Shown in pieces: positions 5,754 to 12,501 of a stretch of DNA of 12,501 nt. This stretch comes from Opitutaceae bacterium (GTDB lineage Bacteria > Verrucomicrobiota > Verrucomicrobiia > Opitutales > Opitutaceae), in contig JAIRTK010000137.1 in NCBI GenBank assembly GCA_031254955.1, forward strand, positions 1-12,501, in the 5' to 3' direction. The notes under the pieces were generated by a model. That model was not told the DNA's origin and made no database searches. It worked only from the letters and a program-made list of their open reading frames with translations. A program made the translations under genes and the position numbers. Every line of letters begins with the position of its first letter. Positions within the stretch are counted from its first letter, which is position 1.

Positions 5754-8700
5754 TTACCAAAGCAGGCTCACGCCGAGGTCGAAGCCGAAGCCTTTGACTC
5801 GCTCGCCAAATCCATACGAACCCTTGGCGCCCAGGCCAAGCGAACGTCCGACTTGCAGGGTGACACCGAGGTCCACGATGCCTTTGCTGCCGCCGAGGTC
5901 GCTTTCATAGACCCTGTCCGCGACCGCAATCGCGGTGTCGCCCATGAATTCATAAAGATAGCTGGCCCGGAGCCAGGGCGTGATTTTGCAACCCGGCTTC
6001 CACTCATGCTCAAGCCACAGGCGGAGGCCGGCGCGCCCCTCCAGCGAATCGGCGCTGTCAATATCATACACGCGACCGGCGTAATCGGCGGTGTCGTCGA
6101 TGCTGTGCGTTTGATAAACAAGCTGGACCTGCGGCTCCCAGTTCACGCGGCCGCCCCGGTCCAGAAACGAACGGCCCACCTCGATCGAGCCGGCCCAACT
6201 GTCGCCCTTGGTGCGGAAGGCCGGGTTGCCCGGCACGTTGATGGCATAATCCTCCTTCGCGCCGCGCCCCAGCAAATCGACATGCCAGCGGCCTATTTTA
6301 TAGGTTCCATAAAGGCCGTAGCCATTGGCCTCGGTGCTCGTGCTGGTGATCGAGACCACGCTGTGCTGGTGCATGTCGGACTTGGCATAATCATAAAACG
6401 CGCCGATGGCGAGGCGGCCTCCGCCGAGACGCCAACTCCAGTCGGCGCCGACTTGCACGCCCCGCGTGTCGATTTTGCTGCCGTCGTAGAAATGCAGCTT
6501 GATCTCGTCGTCCTGTTGCAGGCCGTTCACCCAGAGTTGCAATCCGCGCGACGCGTCGAGCGTCCGCGTCACCATCAGGCGCTGGCTGAGCGAGGCCAGG
6601 GAGGCCTTGCCAATCAGGAGCGAGGCGGCGTCCACGCCGAGCATGAGCGGAAGGGCCGGGGAAATGGATTGGGTCCACGTCCACGTGCCGTCGGCATTGC
6701 GGACGAGGGTGCGGAGCAAGCCGTTGTCCAGCTCCAGCGGCGCGCAGATCACGGCGGCGGTGACGGACGCGGGATCGGGCGTGATGAGCGGGGCCACGTT
6801 GGTCCAGTCGGCATCGTAGCGGAGAATCGAATCCTGCTCGAAGCGGATAATGACCGTGCCGCTGACGGCGCCCGTGACCTCAAAGGAGTCGTTCAGCACG
6901 AGGTAGCCGGTCTGGTCAGAGCCGATGCCGAGCACGATGGCGCCCGTGTCCCGCCCGACGTAGTTGCCCGCGAGGGCGACTCTTCGATAGGGATTGGGGT
7001 CGCTGGTGATGACTCCGCCGGCCTTTCCGATGCGAAGTTCGCCCGCGTTGGTCAACGTAAACGCTGCTCCGCCCGTGGTCAGCGGCTGGGCGTTGGGCAC
7101 GCGCAACACGCCGGTTTCCTTGATATTGACGGCTTGGCGGACATGCGTGGCGCCGTCCACGGAGAGGTGAAGCAGGCCGCCGCCGACTTCCAGCGTGCCG
7201 ACATCCACGGCGCCCCGCAGCATGAGGCCCGCCGGGCCGGTCTTGGCCAGTGTGCCCGCGGTGCCGGTGATCGCACCGTCCCAGATTACCACCGTCCCGG
7301 CGCCGGACTGTCCCGCCGCATAAAAGGCCGCCGTCACGCCGTCGGCGATGTTGACGGCGTTCGTCAGCGTGAGGGAGTTGGTGTTGGCGCGCAGCGTGCC
7401 GCTGCCGGTGAAGGATATGGGCGTTTCTCCGTTCCCCAGCTGGGCGGTGGCGGCGAACGCGACCGCGCCGCCGGCAATCTCGATGCCGCCCTTGAAGACG
7501 TTCGTCCCGGTGTTGGCAAAAGTGAGCATGCCCGCGCCGGTTTTCACGAGTTTGCCTTCGGGCGCGGACACGTCCGAGGCGCCGCCGATTTCCACGACAA
7601 AATCGGGATCGGCGGTGATGCCCCCGGAACCGTCGAACGTATAATCGGCGTCGCCCGAAACCCGCATGTCGGAAACCCTGACACCGCCGCCGCCGAGCGT
7701 GATGGTGCGCGCGGCGACCGGGAGCGCGCCGCTGAAAACCGCCTGGTCGCCGGCGGCGAATTGGGTGACGCCTCCGGAGCCGGTCCAGTTATGGCCGGCG
7801 ATGTCCCACAAGGGCGCGCCGCCGGCGCCCGTCCACGTGACCGCGCGCGAGTAATCGGAACTGGCGTGGAGGATGAGGTCGCCCCCGCTTTGCGAGAGCG
7901 AGGCCGACTGGCGGCCCACCTCGGGCAGCACCTCGCCGTTGAGGGTGAGCTGGATGCCGCCATGCAGCGAGCCGATGTTGCCGAGATTGAAGGAGCCGCT
8001 TTGCACGGACTGGATGTCGAGGCGGTTGCCGCCCGCGAGGGTGATCGCGCCGCCGCCCGCGAGCATGACGCGGTCGCTCAGCCCGTAGCCGTCCGCGCCC
8101 GCGCCGTCGAAAAGGTCCATCGCGATGATGCCGCCGCTGGCGAGCGTGACGCTGTCGGTCAGCGTCAGGGTTTGCGCCCCGGTGACGCCGTCCGCGCCGG
8201 GGCGGAGCTGCGAGGCGTTCAGCGCGACGCCGGCGGACAGCGTGCCCGAGCCAGCAAGCCCGAGGCCGGCGCCGTAGCTGACCGGCGCGGCGGAGTCCAA
8301 GGCGAAGCTCCCGCCGTCCAGCACTTCGAGAATCGCGCCGTCGCGGAAGACCATGTTTCCCGCGCGGAGCAGGCCGTTGAGGGACAGCGTGGCGCCCGGG
8401 CCGACCTCGAACGAGCCGGCGTTGTTCGCCGCCCCGTAGGTCGCGCCGCCGGCCAGCCGGAACACTCCGGCCTGCACCGTGGTGTCGGCGACGATGTCCG
8501 ACACGTGCCCGCGAAACAGCACCGTGCCGGCGCCGGTCTTGGTGACGGCGAGCACGGTGGTGCCGGTGGACGAGACGGGATCGTGGAAACGAATCGTCCG
8601 CCCGGTCGCGGCATCCAGGGTCAGCGTGCCGGTGGCGCCGCCGAAGTAGACCGCGTTGGGCGCGCCCGCCGCGCTCACCGTCAGGGTGCCGCCGGTGGCG

Positions 8701-10136
8701 AGCGTGGCGGCGCCGGTGAGGGTCGCGCCGCCGGTGTTGCCCTCGAACACGATGTCGCCGCTTGTGGCCGCAAGCGTGAGCGAGCGTCCGGCGCCGGCGT
8801 AAATGGCGCCGCCGTTGCCGCCGGCGTGGTTGTTCAAAAACGAGACCGCGCCGGCGATGCGCATGTCGGCGGAGGCGCTCATGGTCGCGAGCGCGCCGCC
8901 GTTGCGGGCCGCGAGGTTGCGCGCGAAGGTGCCGCTGTTGTTTATTTCCAGCGCCCCCATCGCGAGCGCGCCGCCGTCCACCGCAGCGTGGTTGTCAAGA
9001 AACTCAAACGCCCCGTTCAGGGTCATCCGCGTGGAGCCGCGAATGCCGCCGCCGTTGCTCGCGGCGATGTTGCCCGTGACGGACAGCAGGGCGCTGTTGA
9101 TGTCGATGTCGCCCGCCATCATGCCGCCGCCGGCGCCGCCGGCGCGGTTGTTTTTAAAAACCGTCGTCGCGCCGTTGAAGGTCAGGGTCGTGCTGTTGGC
9201 GGTGTAGATGCCGCCGCCGTTGCCGGTGGCGCCGGCGCTGTTGCCCTCGAAAAAGGCGTCGCCTTGGAAGGCCAGCACGCCGCCATTGGAAAAGAGCGCC
9301 CCGCCGGAGGCGCCGAGGCTGGCGTTGTTCCAGAAGGTCGCGCTTTGCATGAAAAGCAGGGTGTTGCCCGTGTTGCCATAAATGGCCCCGCCCGAGCGTC
9401 CGGCGGTGTTGCTGGTGAACAGGGCGGCTTGCTCGAAGGTGAATTTCACGCTGGCGTTCGCGCCGCCGGAGTAAATCGCCCCGCCGTTCCTGGCGTTGGC
9501 GGTGTCAAACGCGCCCGTCGAGACCGTGTAGCCGGCCTTGTTGCCGTCAAAAATCACCGCGCCGGCGAACGTGAGGGAACCGTTCTGCGTCGAGACGGCG
9601 CCGCCGGTCGCGGTGGAGACGTTGTCTTTGAAAATCGCATCCCCGGCGAGGATCAGGAGATTGGTCGCCGTGTTGCCGGCGACATACAAGCCGCCGCCGG
9701 TCGCGTTCATGTTGGCGTTTGCGACGATCAGGCGGTCCAGCGTCACGGTCTTGGCCGTGACGGCGGTGGCGTTGGTGAATCGCAAGGGCCGCTTGTTGAC
9801 GGCTCCGCTCGCGTCCCAAAGCGCCCACTGGCCCGCGACCTGAGCCTCCTGGCGGATGGTGATGCCGGATGCCGTGGTATCGACATTCGTGCCGGACACC
9901 ACCCACTCGTTGACGGCCAGCACCGCGCCGTTTGACAAGGTGACGCTGCCGGAGCTGCCGGAGAGTTTCAGGATGTCGTTGTTTCCGAGAGCGGGCAGGG
10001 CGCCGCCCGTCGAAAATGTATATTCGGCAGCCGGGAGGCGCAGGCCCGGCAGGGAAAGCGCGCACACGCAGACGGCTGGAAGCACACGGCGGAGGGAGGC
10101 GATGCGGGGGGCGAATGTTTTCATGGGATTCCTCAT
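5754..10136 (-). CDS. Pmp-like autotransporter with FxxN/GGA repeats and C-terminal beta-barrel
   Basis: This 1460-residue protein should be a type V-secreted outer-membrane protein. A signal peptide spans about residues 5-37 (RRVLPAVCVCALSLPGLRLPAA). Residues 147-467 carry ten FxxN motifs (F169, F196, F240, F268, F296, F327, F379, F404, F433, F464) alternating with eleven GG[A/G][I/L/V/M] motifs, the hallmark of chlamydial polymorphic membrane proteins. Autotransporter-associated beta-strand units follow, with L-x-K-T-G-A-G or similar near residues 531-562, 862-895 and 962-992. The barrel occupies about 1195-1460 and ends in Trp (GVSLLW), the expected BAM signal. The role is probably adhesion or surface display; no catalytic motif is seen. 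The first ATG (10136) lacks a Shine-Dalgarno sequence; ATG 10124 (residue 5) has AGGA five bases upstream and may be the true start. It begins 22 nt after the receptor stop. Confidence 0.92.
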   Translation of the reverse strand: MRNPMKTFAPRIASLRRVLPAVCVCALSLPGLRLPAAEYTFSTGGALPALGNNDILKLSGSSGSVTLSNGAVLAVNEWVVSGTNVDTTASGITIRQEAQVAGQWALWDASGAVNKRPLRFTNATAVTAKTVTLDRLIVANANMNATGGGLYVAGNTATNLLILAGDAIFKDNVSTATGGAVSTQNGSLTFAGAVIFDGNKAGYTVSTGAFDTANARNGGAIYSGGANASVKFTFEQAALFTSNTAGRSGGAIYGNTGNTLLFMQSATFWNNASLGASGGALFSNGGVLAFQGDAFFEGNSAGATGNGGGIYTANSTTLTFNGATTVFKNNRAGGAGGGMMAGDIDINSALLSVTGNIAASNGGGIRGSTRMTLNGAFEFLDNHAAVDGGALAMGALEINNSGTFARNLAARNGGALATMSASADMRIAGAVSFLNNHAGGNGGAIYAGAGRSLTLAATSGDIVFEGNTGGATLTGAATLATGGTLTVSAAGAPNAVYFGGATGTLTLDAATGRTIRFHDPVSSTGTTVLAVTKTGAGTVLFRGHVSDIVADTTVQAGVFRLAGGATYGAANNAGSFEVGPGATLSLNGLLRAGNMVFRDGAILEVLDGGSFALDSAAPVSYGAGLGLAGSGTLSAGVALNASQLRPGADGVTGAQTLTLTDSVTLASGGIIAMDLFDGAGADGYGLSDRVMLAGGGAITLAGGNRLDIQSVQSGSFNLGNIGSLHGGIQLTLNGEVLPEVGRQSASLSQSGGDLILHASSDYSRAVTWTGAGGAPLWDIAGHNWTGSGGVTQFAAGDQAVFSGALPVAARTITLGGGGVRVSDMRVSGDADYTFDGSGGITADPDFVVEIGGASDVSAPEGKLVKTGAGMLTFANTGTNVFKGGIEIAGGAVAFAATAQLGNGETPISFTGSGTLRANTNSLTLTNAVNIADGVTAAFYAAGQSGAGTVVIWDGAITGTAGTLAKTGPAGLMLRGAVDVGTLEVGGGLLHLSVDGATHVRQAVNIKETGVLRVPNAQPLTTGGAAFTLTNAGELRIGKAGGVITSDPNPYRRVALAGNYVGRDTGAIVLGIGSDQTGYLVLNDSFEVTGAVSGTVIIRFEQDSILRYDADWTNVAPLITPDPASVTAAVICAPLELDNGLLRTLVRNADGTWTWTQSISPALPLMLGVDAASLLIGKASLASLSQRLMVTRTLDASRGLQLWVNGLQQDDEIKLHFYDGSKIDTRGVQVGADWSWRLGGGRLAIGAFYDYAKSDMHQHSVVSITSTSTEANGYGLYGTYKIGRWHVDLLGRGAKEDYAINVPGNPAFRTKGDSWAGSIEVGRSFLDRGGRVNWEPQVQLVYQTHSIDDTADYAGRVYDIDSADSLEGRAGLRLWLEHEWKPGCKITPWLRASYLYEFMGDTAIAVADRVYESDLGGSKGIVDLGVTLQVGRSLGLGAKGSYGFGERVKGFGFDLGVSLLW
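10130..10133 (-). promoter_or_regulatory. Candidate ribosome-binding site for the internal autotransporter start
   Basis: On the minus strand AGGA is followed by ATCCC and then ATG at 10124, a normal Shine-Dalgarno spacing. It lies inside codons 2-3 of the longer frame that begins at 10136. It favours a 1456-residue product starting MKTFAP, which also gives a more typical signal-peptide start. The other genes here have no such site, so the upstream ATG is not excluded. Confidence 0.45.
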
Positions 10137-10158
10137 TGGTTATATTGGTTGCGCCCGG

Positions 10159-12501
10159 TCAGAGCTTGATGGTGTAGGCCAGCGAGAGGTTGAACTCCGG
10201 CATCACCTGCCGGTTGCGCTGGATGACATCCTGATTGAGCAGGTTGGCCGCCGTCGCGCTGACCTCATGCTGCCATTTCCCGACGCGCCACTTGTAGGCA
10301 ATGCTGGCGCGGGTGGAAAAATAATCGCCGATTTTAATATCCCGAAAACCCGAATGGGAGAGAATATAGGTTTTCCCGTTGGGCAGCGTGGTGCTGATGC
10401 CGCCGCGGTCGGACCAGGGATGGGATTCGCCGGTGTAGGTGACGCCCAGGGTGGTGCGAATGCCCCGCAGGAGGCCGCGTTTCCACACCTGCGTCCAGGC
10501 GAAGTAGGCGTTGTGCTGGGGGATGCCGGCCATGGGGCGCTGGAGCGCGTCGTAGTCGTTGCCCTTGTCGGTGTATTTGGCGTTGGTGTAGCCGTAGCCG
10601 AAGCGGAGGTTGGTGGTGAAGCGCGGGTTGTCCAGGCGGTAGGTCGCGTCGAACTCCAGCCCGCGCGAAAAGATTTCGCCGATGCGGCGGGTGTCGCCGT
10701 TGTCATCGGTGGCCTGCACGCCGCGGCGGACAATATAAAAACCGCCAAACGTGAACCTGAGCCGGTGGTCGAAAACATCCACCTTTACGCCGTAATCAAG
10801 TCCGAAGCCGGTTTCGTTTTCGATGCTGGTGATGTCGCGGTCGGGGACGTAGCTGTTGGTTTGCGAGTTGACAAAAAAGGATCTGGCGTAGTTGGCGTAG
10901 CCGCGCACGCCCTCGACCACGTCGAAGTTGATGCCGATGTTGGGGGTGAAGTTGTCGGTGTGGAGATCCCACGAGCGGACACCGTAAAAGTCGTTTGACG
11001 GGTCCTCGTCGCGGACCTCCTTTTCCCGCCGCAAATCCTGCCGCATGTAATCATAACGGAGGCCGCCGGCGAGGATGAAGCGACCGCCCCAGGCGGCGGT
11101 CTGATGGCGGAGAAACACGCCGTAAACCTCGGTGGTGCAGTCGTCCCAGCGGTAAAGGGAATAGAGCCATTCATCCGGCGAGGGCCAGAAGTAGTTGGGG
11201 TTCTCCGGATCGAGCACCCGGCCAAAGCCGCTACTGTTGGCATCGGCGGCGGCCATCCGCCACTGGGGGTTGGTGCGGTTGTAATTTGAGTAATCAACCG
11301 TGAGCAGGGTGCGGTTTTCGAGCGCGCCTCGGGCCAGCCAGTAATGGGCGAGCAGGTCGGCCTGCGCGCCGTAGCCGGACTCGTCGCCGGAACCGATGCC
11401 GGGAAGGCGGTTGGTGATCCTGCCCGGATTGGGCGTGGTCTCCACGCCGGAGCCATTGAGGAACGACTCGTCATAAAACGGGTTCACGCCGCCGGAGACG
11501 TTGTTCGATTGGGAATTCACATTGCGCTTGAACCAGTTGCCCGCGACGCGCAGGGACAGCACCCGGTTGAAGCGGTGCTCGAAGGTGGCGTCGTAGGTGA
11601 CGAGGCTGCGCCAGCTCAACTCGTTCGGCCCATACCAGTTGAAGCCCGCCACCTCGGTGGCGAGGCGCGGGTAAGTGGCCGCGCCTGTGCCGGTCCTGCC
11701 GCCATGACGCACCGCCGGCACCGGCGCCGAAAGATGCGCCAGACGGTCGGTGAACTCCGCCTCGATGAGCAGGCTGGTGTTTTGGGAAAACTTGTGCTGC
11801 ACCGCGCCGGAAAGAAGCCGCGTGCGAAGGTCGGCGTAGGGCTGGTCGTAATCGGTCCTGAAATACGAGGCGTCGATGATGAACGAAGTCTTCCGGGACG
11901 GATGCATGGTCAGCGGCCCCGTGACCTCGGCGTCGAAGCCGAAAAGGTTGTTCGACCCCGCGCGGGTGGAGAGCTTCGCGGTCTTTTTCAGCTTCGGTTT
12001 CCTGGTGACGATGTTGACCAAGCCGGCTGGGAGGCACTCGCCATAGACGGCGGCGGAGGGTCCCTTGATGATTTCGATGCGCTCGACATTGGCGCGATTG
12101 ACCACGCCGATGCGGAGGAAGCCGTTGCGCAATTGTTTCCCGACGCCGGTGCCGCGCATGTTGATATTGCCGCTGCCGGAATCAAACCCGCCGAACGAGC
12201 TGGCGTAGGCAAAACTGTCGTCAAGATCGGTGAAGCCCAAGTCCTCGATGAATTCCATCGTGATCACCTCGATCGCGTAGGGGAGGTTCTGGATTTTCTC
12301 GGCCACGCGCGAGCCGGTGGCGGCCATCGACGCGCCGTAGCCGTCGTCCGGTCGCGAGATGACGGTAAATTCGGACATCTCGACGATTTCACCGTCGCCA
12401 GCGTCAACGCCAGACGCAGCTGGAGATGGAATAGTTTGGGCCGGACACAAACCGGCGGCAAGGGAAATCAATAACGCAACTAGCGATCTAAAAATATATT
12501 G
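10159..12501 (-). CDS. TonB-dependent outer-membrane receptor, 5' end beyond the window
   Basis: The frame is open from the right window edge to the TGA at 10159-10161, giving 780 visible residues. A TTG at 12471 is the first possible start inside the window, but the frame continues upstream (QYIFRSLVAL, then LISLAAGLCPAQ) and completes a hydrophobic signal peptide, so the true start lies outside. Counting from the 12471 codon, residues 30-55 hold an E-M-S-E-F-T-V...D-D-G-Y-G-A...G-S-R stretch. The plug follows, with INMRGTG (103-109) and ERIEIIKGPSAAVYGE (130-145) leading to LVNIVTRKP (151-159). The rest is a 22-strand-type barrel rich in aromatic residues with plus-minus strand patterns, ending in LSLAYTIKL. 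Siderophore receptors share this plug style, but the enzyme neighbours favour oligosaccharide uptake. No SusD partner is seen. Unusual: the plug motif reads GECLPAG, with a Cys where Gly/Ser-Pro-Gly is common. Confidence 0.9.
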   Translation of the reverse strand, partial: QYIFRSLVALLISLAAGLCPAQTIPSPAASGVDAGDGEIVEMSEFTVISRPDDGYGASMAATGSRVAEKIQNLPYAIEVITMEFIEDLGFTDLDDSFAYASSFGGFDSGSGNINMRGTGVGKQLRNGFLRIGVVNRANVERIEIIKGPSAAVYGECLPAGLVNIVTRKPKLKKTAKLSTRAGSNNLFGFDAEVTGPLTMHPSRKTSFIIDASYFRTDYDQPYADLRTRLLSGAVQHKFSQNTSLLIEAEFTDRLAHLSAPVPAVRHGGRTGTGAATYPRLATEVAGFNWYGPNELSWRSLVTYDATFEHRFNRVLSLRVAGNWFKRNVNSQSNNVSGGVNPFYDESFLNGSGVETTPNPGRITNRLPGIGSGDESGYGAQADLLAHYWLARGALENRTLLTVDYSNYNRTNPQWRMAAADANSSGFGRVLDPENPNYFWPSPDEWLYSLYRWDDCTTEVYGVFLRHQTAAWGGRFILAGGLRYDYMRQDLRREKEVRDEDPSNDFYGVRSWDLHTDNFTPNIGINFDVVEGVRGYANYARSFFVNSQTNSYVPDRDITSIENETGFGLDYGVKVDVFDHRLRFTFGGFYIVRRGVQATDDNGDTRRIGEIFSRGLEFDATYRLDNPRFTTNLRFGYGYTNAKYTDKGNDYDALQRPMAGIPQHNAYFAWTQVWKRGLLRGIRTTLGVTYTGESHPWSDRGGISTTLPNGKTYILSHSGFRDIKIGDYFSTRASIAYKWRVGKWQHEVSATAANLLNQDVIQRNRQVMPEFNLSLAYTIKL

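Noticed and set aside
5526..9935. A 1469-codon plus-strand open frame
   Set aside because: It lies antisense in exact codon register to the autotransporter and is rich in Arg, Ala, Gly and His-like low-complexity strings with no recognisable domain. Its openness is explained by the near absence of TTA, CTA and TCA codons in the real gene.
9856..10998. A 380-codon plus-strand open frame
   Set aside because: It runs antisense across the autotransporter start, the 22-nt gap and the end of the TonB receptor, both of which have clear protein motifs. No domain is visible in its translation.
11344..12474. A 376-codon plus-strand open frame
   Set aside because: Antisense shadow of the TonB receptor plug and early barrel, with composition typical of a reversed GC-rich gene.
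10159..12501. SusC-type receptor with a SusD partner
   Set aside because: The plug resembles FhuE/ferrichrome-type receptors rather than SusC, no carboxypeptidase-like N-terminal domain is visible in the window, and the next gene is an autotransporter rather than a SusD lipoprotein.

Overview
The window is GC-rich bacterial DNA with every recognisable gene on the minus strand. The gene content suggests a member of the PVC superphylum, most likely Verrucomicrobiota of the Opitutaceae type. The clues are a TonB-dependent receptor with an N-terminal E-M-S-E-F-T-V...D-G-Y-x-A...G-S-R stretch, an autotransporter whose passenger carries chlamydial Pmp-style FxxN and GGA[I/L] repeats, and several secreted carbohydrate-active enzymes. 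No SusD-like protein is visible. The taxonomic call is inference from protein style, not from a marker gene.

In transcription order (high to low coordinates): a TonB-dependent outer-membrane receptor (12501-10159, 5' end beyond the window); 22 nt later a 1460-residue Pmp-like autotransporter (10136-5754); 24 nt later a secreted alpha/beta-hydrolase esterase (5729-4812). The short spacings make these three a likely operon. Next is a 703-nt non-coding block (4109-4811) filled with palindromic repeats. Then come a secreted DUF1680/GH127-type glycosidase (4108-2039), a 212-nt AT-rich gap holding a long imperfect inverted repeat (1860-2024), and a cytoplasmic MGH1/GH63-like (alpha/alpha)6 glycosidase (1826-1), which runs off the left edge.

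Taken together this looks like a SusD-less glycan-utilisation locus. The receptor would import oligosaccharides. The autotransporter would be a surface beta-helix, perhaps for adhesion or substrate contact. The esterase would remove acyl decorations. The DUF1680 enzyme would act outside the cytoplasm on arabinofuranose-type or related side chains, and the last glycosidase would finish breakdown in the cytoplasm. The substrate cannot be read from the sequence; a plant hemicellulose or pectin side chain is the most natural guess.

The least explained part is the repeat block at 4109-4811. It contains a Y-shaped hairpin, a nested 4221-4507 palindrome whose sub-stems differ by paired compensating changes, and a 4507-4733 element with about 30-nt terminal inverted repeats enclosing five small hairpins. 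Many long plus-strand reading frames, including one of 1469 codons, are antisense shadows of the real genes and are not annotated.
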